DNA of 60,920 nucleotides from an uncultured Lachnospiraceae bacterium (GTDB lineage: Bacteria > Bacillota > Clostridia > Lachnospirales > Lachnospiraceae). The translations under genes were made by a program, and so were the position numbers. Below the pieces are notes generated by a model that searched no databases, was not told where the DNA came from, and saw only the letters and a list, made by a program, of their open reading frames with translations. Position 1 is the stretch's first letter. Each line of letters begins with the position of its first letter. Positions 1-9,347 of this stretch are shown here, piece by piece. The stretch is taken from positions 1-60,920 of the forward strand of contig CANQUC010000012.1 in the NCBI GenBank assembly GCA_947626945.1, given 5' to 3'.

Positions 1-101
1 TTTATTTGAGATTTCCCTTAAGATCAAGGTTTTTATTAAGATTTAACAATAAAAAACAGGTAGTTTTTGACACTACCGATGCTTTGGGGGAGGTGTCTGC
101 T
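1..101 (+). other. Leader with small hairpin ahead of DUF2344 gene
   Basis: No open frame from an upstream gene reaches this stretch, so it is non-coding. It holds a 6-bp inverted repeat (GGTAGT at 59-64, ACTACC at 72-77, 7-nt loop) without a T-run, so it is not a normal terminator. A GGGGAGG ribosome site lies at 86-93, just before the ATG at 102. I could not place a convincing promoter. Confidence 0.3.
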
Positions 102-845
102 ATGAAAATTAGGATTCGTTTTTCCAAATGGGGGCCCATGAAATTTGTGGGACACCTGGATATGATGCGCTATTTTCAGAAAGCGATCCGCAGAGCAGGG
201 ATCCAGATTGCCTATTCCGCCGGATACAGTCCCCATCAGATCATGAGCTTCGCGTCCCCTCTTGGCATCGGACTGACCGGAGAGGGAGAGTATTTTGACA
301 TTGAAGTGCACAGCACCATGTCTTCCGTGGAAGCGGTTAAGGCTTTGAATCAGAATATGGTGGACGGCGTGTCCGTGCTCAGCTACCGTCTTTTGCCTGA
401 TGATGCCAAAAACGCCATGTCCATTGTGGCCGCGGCCGACTACAGGATCACCTTTGAGGATGGGTATGAGGCTTCCTCTTTTCAAAAGCTGACAGAATGG
501 TTTTTAGGTCAGAAAGAGATCCTCTTTACAAAAAAAACGAAAAAAAGTCAGACGGAAACCGATCTGAAACCGCTGCTTATTAAAATGGAACCCCAACCAA
601 CAGGACTGTTTTTGCGGGCCGCCGCCGGAAGCAGCGCAAATGTAAAACCCATTCAGGTTCTGGAGGCAATGGCAACGTCGGACTGTCCGGAAGACATCCG
701 GCCCGTAAGAGACCGGCTTTCCCGGATGATCAGCCAGACGCCATGGGCCATCCATGTGCACAGGCTGCAGCTTTACGCGGACACCGGATCAGAACAGGCG
801 CCTGTATATACCCCGCTGGAAGAGTTAGGTGAAGACATTGCATGA
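102..845 (+). CDS. DUF2344 radical-SAM-associated protein
   Basis: This 247-residue protein belongs to the TIGR03936/DUF2344 family, which usually sits next to or is fused to a B12-binding radical SAM protein. That partner would lie upstream of the window. The family's N-terminal block (KIRIRFSKWGPMKFVGHLD, then a HQIMSFASPLGIGLTGEGEY region) is intact. I chose the ATG at 102 because GGGGAGG precedes it and family similarity begins there; the open frame runs further upstream without similarity. Its end overlaps the RNase G-like gene by 17 bp, which suggests translational coupling. A link to tRNA or ribosome modification is inferred from neighbours only; the biochemical role is unknown to me. 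Confidence 0.85.
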   Translation: MKIRIRFSKWGPMKFVGHLDMMRYFQKAIRRAGIQIAYSAGYSPHQIMSFASPLGIGLTGEGEYFDIEVHSTMSSVEAVKALNQNMVDGVSVLSYRLLPDDAKNAMSIVAAADYRITFEDGYEASSFQKLTEWFLGQKEILFTKKTKKSQTETDLKPLLIKMEPQPTGLFLRAAAGSSANVKPIQVLEAMATSDCPEDIRPVRDRLSRMISQTPWAIHVHRLQLYADTGSEQAPVYTPLEELGEDIA

Positions 846-2028
846 GAAACTGATTTTTACAGAAAGCGGCGTCAGCCGGGAGCGGATGGCGGCCTATGTA
901 AAAGAGGACAAACTGACAGAGGTCTGTTTTTATTCGGAAAAGCAGCAGTCCCGGCTGCAGAATATTTATGTGGGAAAGGTCTCGTCTGTTGCCGCGAATC
1001 TTCAGGCGGCCTTTATTGAGATTGAAAAGGATCTGCCCGGCTATTACCCCCTGGAAGAGCTTCCCGGGGCGGTTTTTACGTCTAAAATGGGGAAAAAGCC
1101 CATTTGTCCGGGGGATGAGCTGCTGGTGCAGGTTACCAGGGAAGGAGGCGGCAAAAAGTCGCCGGTTCTTTCTACAAGGCTGACCATGGCGGGCAGGTAC
1201 TGTCTGGTGAGCACCGGTTTTACCGGGATCCGCTGTTCTTCAAAGCTGGAGGAGGCGGAACGTCAAACCCTGACTGCCCAGACAGAGGAAGCCCTTTCTG
1301 AACATCCGGAACCAAAATACGGCCTGCTTCTTCGCACCAACAGCCGGTTTGCGTCAGGCCCCATGATCGCGGAGGAATATCTGGCGCTGTCGGAACAGAT
1401 GGAAAAGCTGATTGAATCCGCCGCCTACAGAAAAAACGGTTCTCTGCTGTATAAACCGTCTCAGGATGTGACGGAATATTTAAACCGGTTTCCTCAGGAC
1501 AGCTACGAAGAGATTCTGACCGACGACGAGAACGAGTACCGGCAGCTTCTCTCAAAGGCGCCATGTCCGGTAAGATTCTATAAAAATGTTGATTTTCCTC
1601 TTGCAAAGCTTTATAATCTAGATAAACAGCTTGAGGATGCCATGTATCCCCGTGTGTGGCTGAAATCCGGGGCCTACCTGGTGATTCAGCCTACGGAGGC
1701 CCTGGTTTCTGTTGATGTGAACAGTGGAAAATGCGAGACAGGCGCTGATAAAGAAACCGTATTTCTCAGGATCAACCTGGAAGCGGCAGAGGAGATTGCC
1801 AGGCAGCTTCGCCTGCGAAGACTGTCCGGGATCATCATCGTGGATTTTATCAACCTGCGTTTGGCGGAGCACCGCAAGCTTCTGTTCAACAGACTGAAAG
1901 ACTGTCTGAAAGAGGATCCCCTGCATCCGGTTCTGGTTGATATTACGGCACTGGGACTTGCGGAGATCACCAGGAAAAAGAGTGAGAAAGCTCTCTGTGG
2001 CTTTTCAAAACAAAGGAGGATTATGTAA
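829..2028 (+). CDS. Ribonuclease G/E family protein, short form
   Basis: An endoribonuclease of the RNase E/G family, expected to cut single-stranded AU-rich RNA in rRNA maturation and mRNA decay. An S1-like segment lies near residues 40-80 (QNIYVGKV...AAFIEI). The catalytic DNase I-like region near residues 285-350 contains VDVNSGKC and IIIVDFINL, whose aspartates bind magnesium. It has 399 residues, against about 490 for E. coli RNase G. It stops right after the conserved LAEITRKK block, so the zinc-link CPxC and C-terminal tail are absent. The start is a GTG inside the upstream gene. The next gene's ribosome site (AAAGGAGG) lies in its last codons. Confidence 0.85.
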   Translation: MKTLHEKLIFTESGVSRERMAAYVKEDKLTEVCFYSEKQQSRLQNIYVGKVSSVAANLQAAFIEIEKDLPGYYPLEELPGAVFTSKMGKKPICPGDELLVQVTREGGGKKSPVLSTRLTMAGRYCLVSTGFTGIRCSSKLEEAERQTLTAQTEEALSEHPEPKYGLLLRTNSRFASGPMIAEEYLALSEQMEKLIESAAYRKNGSLLYKPSQDVTEYLNRFPQDSYEEILTDDENEYRQLLSKAPCPVRFYKNVDFPLAKLYNLDKQLEDAMYPRVWLKSGAYLVIQPTEALVSVDVNSGKCETGADKETVFLRINLEAAEEIARQLRLRRLSGIIIVDFINLRLAEHRKLLFNRLKDCLKEDPLHPVLVDITALGLAEITRKKSEKALCGFSKQRRIM

Positions 2029-2029
2029 A

Positions 2030-2971
2030 ATGAAAATTTGCGCAAAATGCGGTACACGCAACGAGGACGCAGATATGTTCTGCAAGGGATGCGGCAGCGC
2101 TCTGGATCAGCCGGATGCCGCTTCAGGAAACGGACAGAACAGTCTCACGGCGGTATTAAAAGAAAAGGGCAGTTCCGGCCTGTTTCTGGCGGCCCTGATC
2201 TTTTTCACCCTGGGCATTGTCCTGAATATTGTCAGTGCTTTTGATACCTCTTCATTGAAAGCAACCATGGTCAGTGTTTTCAGTTCCATGGATATGGACG
2301 CGATGAATCAGGCCATTTCCATGGTTCCTTACACAACCATCATCGGAAGCATTCCCCTGATCTTCATGTGTATCGGTCTCTGGATGATCAGAGGCACCTG
2401 CTCCGGCGGAAATGACAAACCTCTTTCCACAGCGGGTTTTTCCCTGGTAAAAGGATTTACCATTCTGCAGCTGGTACTGACCTGTATTCTGATGGCCGTT
2501 GTTCTGCTGATGACAGTGATCGCTATCTTTATTGTAATGGGCGGTTATGAGATTGCCGATCTGGGCGTCACGGATATCCGCCGGCATATCGGCAATGGGG
2601 CGATTGATTTGGACACCATTTCCACCATGTTTGCGGTATTCGCAGCCATCTTCCTTTTGATCGTCCTGATAGCGGCAGTGCTGTCCATCGTTTACTACGC
2701 AAAGGTGATCGGATCCTTAAACCGGGCAAAAGAGATTGCCATAACCGGCAGCACCACGAAGAACGTTTCCATGTTTGTAGCCGTAATCAATATCATCGGA
2801 GGCGTCTGCGGACTGCTGACCTTTATTATGGGGATCGCGAATCTTCTGTCAAACGGCGGTTCATTTTCGGTGCTGAGCGTTCTGATAAGCCTTGTACAGC
2901 CTGTTACCAACCTGCTGTTTGGCGGACTGATCATTTCCGTGCATGGCGCCATCAGCCGGCATCTTTCCTAA
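2030..2971 (+). CDS. Zinc-ribbon multi-pass membrane protein
   Basis: This 313-residue protein of unknown function begins with a zinc ribbon (Cys4-x2-Cys7 and Cys18-x2-Cys21). About five hydrophobic segments follow: near residues 45-65, 100-120, 138-170, 205-235 and 245-300. Such zinc-ribbon membrane proteins are common in Lachnospiraceae and usually uncharacterised. The ATG at 2030 follows AAAGGAGGATTATGTAAA, and the zinc ribbon begins there, although the frame opens earlier. It is the last gene before the L21 promoter. I recognise no transporter or enzyme motif. Confidence 0.75.
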   Translation: MKICAKCGTRNEDADMFCKGCGSALDQPDAASGNGQNSLTAVLKEKGSSGLFLAALIFFTLGIVLNIVSAFDTSSLKATMVSVFSSMDMDAMNQAISMVPYTTIIGSIPLIFMCIGLWMIRGTCSGGNDKPLSTAGFSLVKGFTILQLVLTCILMAVVLLMTVIAIFIVMGGYEIADLGVTDIRRHIGNGAIDLDTISTMFAVFAAIFLLIVLIAAVLSIVYYAKVIGSLNRAKEIAITGSTTKNVSMFVAVINIIGGVCGLLTFIMGIANLLSNGGSFSVLSVLISLVQPVTNLLFGGLIISVHGAISRHLS

Positions 2972-2977
2972 AAGGTG

Positions 2978-3006
2978 TTGACTTTACAGAAACGGTATGT
3001 TAAACT
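2978..3006 (+). promoter_or_regulatory. Promoter of the L21-Prp-L27 operon
   Basis: TTGACT (2978-2983), 17-bp spacer, TAAACT (3001-3006). Transcription would start near 3013 and run through the L21 leader into rplU. Confidence 0.75.
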
Positions 3007-3009
3007 ATC

Positions 3010-3085
3010 TGAGTATGCCGCACAGCGAGGTTTGAAGAGTCCGATTTTTGGAACACCGCAGCTGGCGAGTAATGTAAAGTAGGAG
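3010..3085 (+). ncRNA. Ribosomal protein L21 leader RNA
   Basis: The segment between promoter and rplU ribosome site carries the motifs GCCGCACAGCGAGGT (3017-3031) and ACACCGCAGCTGGCGAG (about 3053-3069), typical of the Firmicutes L21 leader, a structured cis-element thought to give autoregulation of L21-Prp-L27. Assigned by resemblance and position, not by covariance search. It is followed by TAGGAGGTG and the L21 ATG. Confidence 0.6.
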
Positions 3086-3094
3086 GTGCCCTAT

Positions 3095-3403
3095 ATGTAC
3101 GCAATTATTGCAACAGGCGGTAAGCAGTACAAGGTTGCCGAAGGCGACGTGATCAAGGTAGAAAAACTTGGCGCGGCGGAAGGCGACAGTGTTACATTCG
3201 ATCAGGTGCTGGCTGTCAGCAACGGTTCTCTCGTTGTGGGCAACCCCACTGTGGAAGGCGCGACCGTAACCGCATCCGTAGTGGCTGAAGGCAAATACCG
3301 CAAAGTCATCGTGTACAAGTATAAGAGAAAGACCGGTTATCACAAAAAGAACGGTCACAGACAGTCTTATACACAGGTAAAGATTGAAAAGATCAATGCC
3401 TGA
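3095..3403 (+). CDS. rplU: 50S ribosomal protein L21
   Basis: L21 binds 23S rRNA domain I-II in the large subunit. The 102-residue length, the start [14 protein letters not shown] and the C-terminal [14 protein letters not shown] block are diagnostic. I chose the ATG at 3095, seven bases after TAGGAGGTG, rather than the GTG at 3086. It heads the rplU-prp-rpmA operon, with prp 11 bp downstream, and is preceded by its own promoter and leader RNA. Confidence 0.97.
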   Translation: MYAIIATGGKQYKVAEGDVIKVEKLGAAEGDSVTFDQVLAVSNGSLVVGNPTVEGATVTASVVAEGKYRKVIVYKYKRKTGYHKKNGHRQSYTQVKIEKINA

Positions 3404-3414
3404 CGGAGTCGTTT

Positions 3415-3744
3415 ATGATTCAGTTGACAATGTACAGACAGGCAGACGGTAATTATACAGGGTTTTCCTGCAAGGGACATGCAGGCTATGCAGACCACGG
3501 CCAGGACATTGTCTGCGCCGGCGTATCGGCTCTTGTGCTCACTGTGGTGCAAAGTCTGGAAACGCTGACAGAAGACAAAACTGAAGTATCCGTGGAGGAA
3601 GCCGCGGGCTCCGTACGCTGTATGCTGCAAGAGCCCTCCTCAGAGAAAGCCAGACTGTTGCTGGATGCCCTCTTTCTTGGATGTCAGTCCATCCGAAAAG
3701 AGTATGGAAAGCAGTATATCACCATTAAGTTCAGGGAGGTGTAA
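3415..3744 (+). CDS. prp: Ribosomal-processing cysteine protease Prp
   Basis: Prp removes the N-terminal extension of L27 in Firmicutes and related phyla, a step essential in Staphylococcus aureus. The protein has 109 residues. Catalytic His22 (GHAGYAD) and Cys34 ([10 protein letters not shown]) are at the positions known from the S. aureus enzyme. It lies between rplU and rpmA, as in most Firmicutes. The matching cleavage sequence is visible in the adjacent L27. Confidence 0.95.
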   Translation: MIQLTMYRQADGNYTGFSCKGHAGYADHGQDIVCAGVSALVLTVVQSLETLTEDKTEVSVEEAAGSVRCMLQEPSSEKARLLLDALFLGCQSIRKEYGKQYITIKFREV

Positions 3745-3749
3745 CCATC

Positions 3750-4040
3750 ATGGTAAAGATGAACTTACAGCTTTTTGCCCATAAGAAAGGTGTGGGATCC
3801 ACCAAGAACGGCAGAGATTCCGAGGCCAAAAGACTTGGCGCAAAAAGAGCAGACGGTCAGTTTGTAAAAGCCGGCAATATTCTTTACAGACAGCGCGGTA
3901 CAAAGATCCATCCCGGCACCAACGTAGGGATCGGCGGAGACGACACTCTGTTTGCATTGACAGACGGTATCGTGCGTTTTGAAAGAAAAGGAAGAGATAA
4001 GAAAAAAGTTTCTGTCTATCCGGCAGCAAGTAACGAATAA
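3750..4040 (+). CDS. rpmA: 50S ribosomal protein L27 precursor
   Basis: L27 lies near the peptidyl-transferase centre, and its mature N-terminus reaches the tRNA acceptor ends. The 96-residue product begins [16 protein letters not shown], the Firmicutes extended form. Prp is expected to cut between Phe9 and Ala10, leaving AHKKG as the mature terminus. The rest ([26 protein letters not shown]) is standard L27. It starts 5 bp after prp and is followed by a strong terminator. Confidence 0.97.
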   Translation: MVKMNLQLFAHKKGVGSTKNGRDSEAKRLGAKRADGQFVKAGNILYRQRGTKIHPGTNVGIGGDDTLFALTDGIVRFERKGRDKKKVSVYPAASNE

Positions 4041-4045
4041 ACAAG

Positions 4046-4083
4046 AAAGGCTGTTGCAAATGATTTTTGCAGCAGCCTTTTTT
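4046..4083 (+). terminator. Rho-independent terminator after rpmA
   Basis: AAAGGCTG-T-TGCAAA pairs with TTTGCA-G-CAGCCTTT, followed by a run of T. Some readthrough into obgE is likely because no clear promoter is seen between it and obgE. Confidence 0.85.
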
Positions 4084-4106
4084 ACACGGTTGTAACAGGA
4101 GTATGA

Positions 4107-5402
<1,296 letters not shown>

Positions 5403-5429
5403 GTCAGACCCGAGGCCATGCTGTTTTCC

Positions 5430-5458
5430 TTGCAAACTGATGAAAATAATGGTAAAAT
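5430..5458 (+). promoter_or_regulatory. Promoter ahead of yhbY-nadD-yqeK-rsfS
   Basis: TTGCAA (5430-5435), 17-bp spacer, TAAAAT (5453-5458), preceded by TGG. It lies in the 104-bp gap after obgE and would drive the yhbY unit. Confidence 0.65.
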
Positions 5459-5506
5459 TATCTTATCTTTCAGATACATTTTCAGCATCAGGATGGAGAA
5501 ACTAAT

Positions 5507-5800
5507 ATGACCAGCAAACAGAGAGCGTATTTAAAGGGGCTTGCTTCCGTAATGGACCCCGTGATTCAGGTGGGCAAGGGTCTCGCGACGCCGGAACTGA
5601 TCAGGGCGGTGGATGAAGCGCTGGAAGCAAGAGAACTGATCAAGATCAACGTATTGAAAAACTGTATGGAAGACCCGAAGGCCCTCGGCTTTCTGATTGC
5701 GGAACGAACCAGGTCCCAGGTGGTCCATGTGATCGGCAGAAAGATCGTATTGTATCGCCCTGCCAGGAAAAATCCCAAAATCCAGTTACCGGGAGCGTAG
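5507..5800 (+). CDS. yhbY: YhbY-family ribosome assembly RNA-binding protein
   Basis: A 97-residue CRM-domain (CRS1-YhbY) RNA-binding protein associated with pre-50S particles. The opening KQRAYLKGLASVMDPVIQVGK and the C-terminal GRKIVLYRP are characteristic of the family; the central helix carries LIKINVLKNC. A GGATGGAGAA site precedes the ATG. nadD follows 4 bp later, the usual Firmicutes yhbY-nadD-yqeK-rsfS order. Confidence 0.93.
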   Translation: MTSKQRAYLKGLASVMDPVIQVGKGLATPELIRAVDEALEARELIKINVLKNCMEDPKALGFLIAERTRSQVVHVIGRKIVLYRPARKNPKIQLPGA

Positions 5801-5804
5801 TTTC

Positions 5805-6410
5805 ATGAAAGAACAGCATGTGGGAATCATGGGCGGCACCTTTGATCCCATTCACCACGGGCATCTGATTCTGGCCCAGACCGCCATGGAGCAGTTTCAG
5901 CTGGATCAGATCCTGTTTATGCCAACCAGAACGCCGCCGCACAAATCGGCGGACGTAACAGACCCACGCCACCGGATTGCCATGACAGAACTTGCCATAA
6001 AATCTCATCCGGGTTTTGCCCTCTCTACCTTTGAAATGGAGCGGGAGGGGTACACATTTACCTGTGAGACCCTGAAGCTGCTGAAAGAAAAACAGCCCCA
6101 CGTTCATTTTTATTTTCTGATGGGAGAGGACTCACTGGCAGACTTTCAGAAATGGAAGGATCCCCAGACCATTGCGGACTTATGTACCATTCTTGTGGCC
6201 AACCGAAGCGAAGAGCCCGATGCGCAGCTGAAAACGCTGCTGGCGCAGGTCTCCGGGCAGTATCACGGAGATTTTCGTCTGCTGCAGATCCCGGCCCTTG
6301 AGATTTCCTCCCATGCGCTCCGGGAAAAAGTGCGCAAAGGACAGTCTGTTCGCTATTATACGCCGGACCCGGTAGTGGATTATCTGGAGGCCAACGGATT
6401 ATATCGTTAA
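5805..6410 (+). CDS. nadD: Nicotinate-nucleotide adenylyltransferase
   Basis: NadD adenylates nicotinate mononucleotide to deamido-NAD in NAD synthesis. The 201-residue protein has the nucleotidyltransferase signature GGTFDPIHHGHL (HxGH at 17-20) and the C-terminal EISSHALREKVRKG block that replaces KMSKS in this family. Length is normal. It sits 4 bp after yhbY and 31 bp before yqeK. Confidence 0.95.
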   Translation: MKEQHVGIMGGTFDPIHHGHLILAQTAMEQFQLDQILFMPTRTPPHKSADVTDPRHRIAMTELAIKSHPGFALSTFEMEREGYTFTCETLKLLKEKQPHVHFYFLMGEDSLADFQKWKDPQTIADLCTILVANRSEEPDAQLKTLLAQVSGQYHGDFRLLQIPALEISSHALREKVRKGQSVRYYTPDPVVDYLEANGLYR

Positions 6411-6441
6411 TTTTTCCCTGCATCCATAGAGGAGTGACGCC

Positions 6442-7095
6442 ATGAAACAGATCAATACAAAAGAGCTGGAGCAGGAGCTGAAAAAGCAACTGGATCATAA
6501 ACGGTTTTACCACACCATCGGCGTGGCATATACGGCAACAGCCCTTGCCATGCGCTATGAGGCGGATCTGGAGAAAGCCAAGGTGGCAGGTCTGCTTCAT
6601 GACTGCGCCAAATGTATTCCGCCCGACAAAAAACTTGCCATGTGCAAAAAGTATAATATTCAGATGACGGACGTGGAATACAGCAACCCGTTTTTACTGC
6701 ACGCAAAGCTGGGCGCTTTTCTGGCCATGAAAAAATATCAGGTCAGCGACGAGGAGATCATCAGCGCCATCTTGAACCATACTACCGGAAAGCCGGACAT
6801 GTCCCTGCTGGACAAGATCGTTTATGTGGCGGATTACATAGAGCCTCACCGCAATAAGGCTCCCAGGCTGTCTCAGATCCGGAAACAGGCGTTTATCGAT
6901 CTGGACGAAGCCCTTTACATGATCCTTTCGGATACCCTCGTCTACCTGCAGAGCATAGACGGCGCGGTGGATCCGGTTACCCAGCGGACATTTGAATTTT
7001 ACGCAAATCAGAGGACAAAGGAGGCGGCATGTACCCATGAAAGTAACGGAACTGGTAAAAAAGGCCTATCAGGCGCTGGAGGACAAAAAAGCTGA
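6442..7095 (+). CDS. yqeK: YqeK-family HD-domain Ap4A hydrolase
   Basis: YqeK-type HD proteins hydrolyse diadenosine tetraphosphate symmetrically. The 217-residue protein shows His24 in RFYHTIGV, the HD pair at His53-Asp54 (GLLHDCAKCI), and H-x-x-G plus D in ILNHTTGKPDM and VYVADYIEPHR. After the conserved end near residue 195, an extra serine/glycine-rich tail runs in another frame through the rsfS ribosome site and first 20 codons, giving a 59-bp overlap. The tail may be non-functional. Confidence 0.92.
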   Translation: MKQINTKELEQELKKQLDHKRFYHTIGVAYTATALAMRYEADLEKAKVAGLLHDCAKCIPPDKKLAMCKKYNIQMTDVEYSNPFLLHAKLGAFLAMKKYQVSDEEIISAILNHTTGKPDMSLLDKIVYVADYIEPHRNKAPRLSQIRKQAFIDLDEALYMILSDTLVYLQSIDGAVDPVTQRTFEFYANQRTKEAACTHESNGTGKKGLSGAGGQKS

Positions 7096-7390
7096 GGACA
7101 TTCATGTGCTGGATATCCGCCAGATCTCCATTCTGGCAGATTATTTTATCATTGCCAGCGGCGCCAACAAAAATCAGATTCAGGCCATGATCGACAATGT
7201 GGAAGAGGAGCTTGGCAAATGCGGCTGCCATCCCCGCCAGGTGGAGGGATACGACACCGCCGGCTGGATCCTGATGGATTACGGCGATATCATCATCCAT
7301 GTATTCTCGGAAGAAGACCGGCTGTTTTATGATCTGGAGCGGATCTGGAGAGACGGAAAGTTAGTGGATATCAATTCCATCACATCATAA
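7037..7390 (+). CDS. rsfS: Ribosome silencing factor RsfS
   Basis: RsfS binds L14 and blocks subunit joining, lowering translation under starvation. I place the start at the ATG at 7037 (MKVTELVKKAYQALEDKKAE), giving 117 residues, because family similarity begins there and AAAGGAGG lies at 7017-7024; the frame is open upstream. Conserved core: DYFIIASGANKNQIQAM, DTAGWILMDYGDIIIHVF and FYDLERIW. It overlaps yqeK by 59 bp. The GH28 gene follows 24 bp later in the same direction. Confidence 0.94.
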   Translation: MKVTELVKKAYQALEDKKAEDIHVLDIRQISILADYFIIASGANKNQIQAMIDNVEEELGKCGCHPRQVEGYDTAGWILMDYGDIIIHVFSEEDRLFYDLERIWRDGKLVDINSITS

Positions 7391-7414
7391 ATTTATATTA
7401 AGGGAGGATTTACT

Positions 7415-9214
7415 ATGAAAGGGAAATTGCGGACGGGCATTCTCGCAGCGGCTATGGTCATGCTGTGCGCTCTTTTATTTGCGGGCTGCGGGGATGAAAA
7501 AAGCAAGGGAGAGCAAAACGGCGGCGGTTCCGGCTCCGACGGCGGGGAAGGCTGGGCGCTTGCGGATTCCATCGTAGAAGAAGTAGCGGCCAAGATGCCT
7601 ACATTTTCCGACTATGAGGTAAAGATCGAAGATTTTGGAGCCGAGATCAAGACCGAGAAGATCACCGATAAAACTCAGGAAGCTGCCCTGGCAAAGAAAA
7701 ACGGCGCCGCCATTGCAGACGCCATTGCCGATGTAACTGCCCATGAGGGAGGCGGCACGGTGGTGATACCGGCCGGATACACTTATACAGGCGCCATTCA
7801 TCTGGACAACAACGTGAATCTGCATCTGGAAGACGGCGCAAACGTAATGTTTACAACGGATTACAGCCAGTATCCCAACGTAAAGACCCGCTGGGAGGGG
7901 GTTGTCTGCTACAATTATTCCCCTATGGTTTATGCCTATCAGAAAGAAAACGTTGCCATTACGGGTAAAGGCGTTCTGGACGGCCAGGCAACCGTAGAAG
8001 AGTACTGGCTGCCCTGGAAAAACAACAAATATCTGCCTGACGAAACCCAGGATGACGATCAGAAAGCGCTCCGGAAAATGGGCGAGGACGGAACAGACGT
8101 GGAAGAGCGCGTTTTCGGTCAGGGACATTATCTGCGCCCCTGTTTTTTGCAGACCTATGAATGCAGCAACGTGCTGATTGAAGATGTGACCATTACCAAT
8201 TCTCCTTTCTGGATGGTACAGCCTACTTTCTGTGAATATGTAACCGTCCGCGGAATTACCGTGGAAAGTCACGGCTACAACAACGACGGCGTCAATCCGG
8301 ACAGCTGCAACATGGTTGTCATTGACGGCTGTACATTTAATACGGGAGACGACTGTATCGCCATCAAATCCGGCCGTGACAATGACGGGCGCACCATCGG
8401 CAAGCCCTGTGAAAATGTGGTAGCCATGAACAATACTTACATTACCGGAAAAGGCGCCTGCGCAACGGTAGGCAGTGAAATGTCCGGCGGTGTAAAGAAC
8501 ATTTTCTTCAGGGACAACGAAAGCAAAGAAACCGTTGAGCATCTGCAGGCCGTAAGCATCAAAACAAACGGCGACAGAGGCGGCGTCATTGAAAATATCT
8601 ATGTAAAAGGCGTAAAGGCCGCCAATGTGGTGGATCGCGGTGTGCTGATCACCATGCACTACGAAGAGGGCGATACGGAAGCCACCACACCGGAGATCAA
8701 AAACATTTATCTGGAAGACTGCGACATCACCTGCCTTGAGCCCGAAAAACAGCAGGATACCATTGCAATCTTCGGATATGACAGAAGTCCGGTGAAAAAC
8801 GTCAACTTTAAAAACTGCAGCTTTACCGGAGCAGATACCAAATTGAATTTTATCAATGTGGACGGAATTCATTTTGAAGGCTGCAAGATGAACGGTGAGG
8901 ATTATCCGGACGGGGATTATGACGGATTTTCCGTTATCGGAGAAGAGATCAATCCGTCCCAGATCACACTAAGCTACTCCTCAGCAGCGCTGGAAAGCAA
9001 GCTTTCATTCAAATGGGAAGTGTCTGACAGCAAGGACGGCACATTCAGTCCTGTGGCCGATCAGGAAAAGAATGAGGAGATCAGTCATTCTCTTGGAGTA
9101 TCCGGTGCGACTACCGCAGTCCGGTTTATTGATAAGGAGAAATATTACCGGCTGAAAGTGGATGTGGACGGAGAGGAATGGGTCAGCGACGTATATCATT
9201 ACGAAGACAAATGA
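7415..9214 (+). CDS. GH28 pectinase, surface lipoprotein
   Basis: A 599-residue polygalacturonase-like glycoside hydrolase, expected to cleave galacturonan in pectin at the cell surface. The signal peptide ends in a lipobox (LLFAGC, lipidated Cys25), followed by a Gly/Ser-rich linker. The right-handed beta-helix spans about 100-500. GH28 catalytic aspartates appear as NPD (294-296) and GDD (311-313), with SIKTNGDRGG (381-390) as the [RK]IK element. The usual GHG is replaced by VGSEMSGG, as in exo-acting members. A beta-sandwich-like tail covers about 505-599. It follows rsfS by 24 bp with a strong GGGAGG site and no clear promoter, then a terminator. Exact substrate unknown. Confidence 0.88.
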   Translation: MKGKLRTGILAAAMVMLCALLFAGCGDEKSKGEQNGGGSGSDGGEGWALADSIVEEVAAKMPTFSDYEVKIEDFGAEIKTEKITDKTQEAALAKKNGAAIADAIADVTAHEGGGTVVIPAGYTYTGAIHLDNNVNLHLEDGANVMFTTDYSQYPNVKTRWEGVVCYNYSPMVYAYQKENVAITGKGVLDGQATVEEYWLPWKNNKYLPDETQDDDQKALRKMGEDGTDVEERVFGQGHYLRPCFLQTYECSNVLIEDVTITNSPFWMVQPTFCEYVTVRGITVESHGYNNDGVNPDSCNMVVIDGCTFNTGDDCIAIKSGRDNDGRTIGKPCENVVAMNNTYITGKGACATVGSEMSGGVKNIFFRDNESKETVEHLQAVSIKTNGDRGGVIENIYVKGVKAANVVDRGVLITMHYEEGDTEATTPEIKNIYLEDCDITCLEPEKQQDTIAIFGYDRSPVKNVNFKNCSFTGADTKLNFINVDGIHFEGCKMNGEDYPDGDYDGFSVIGEEINPSQITLSYSSAALESKLSFKWEVSDSKDGTFSPVADQEKNEEISHSLGVSGATTAVRFIDKEKYYRLKVDVDGEEWVSDVYHYEDK

Positions 9215-9275
9215 TCCTCTCATGTAACGCCGGACCGGGCGTCTGTGAATTGTGATTCTGACAGAAAACGTATTT

Positions 9276-9312
9276 AAAAAAGAGAGTGCGTTGCGCGCTC
9301 TCTTTTTTTTCT
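9276..9312 (+). terminator. Terminator after GH28 gene
   Basis: AGAGAGTGCG (9281-9290), TTG loop, CGCGCTCTCT (9293-9302), flanked by an A-run and an 8-T run. It probably works in both directions, because the recombinase gene converges on it. Confidence 0.85.
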
Positions 9313-9347
9313 TATTTTTTTACTTACAGATACTGTTAATGAAGTAT

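Noticed and set aside
7475-8872. A 465-codon open frame on the minus strand
   Set aside because: Entirely antisense to the GH28 gene, whose catalytic motifs and lipobox are clear.
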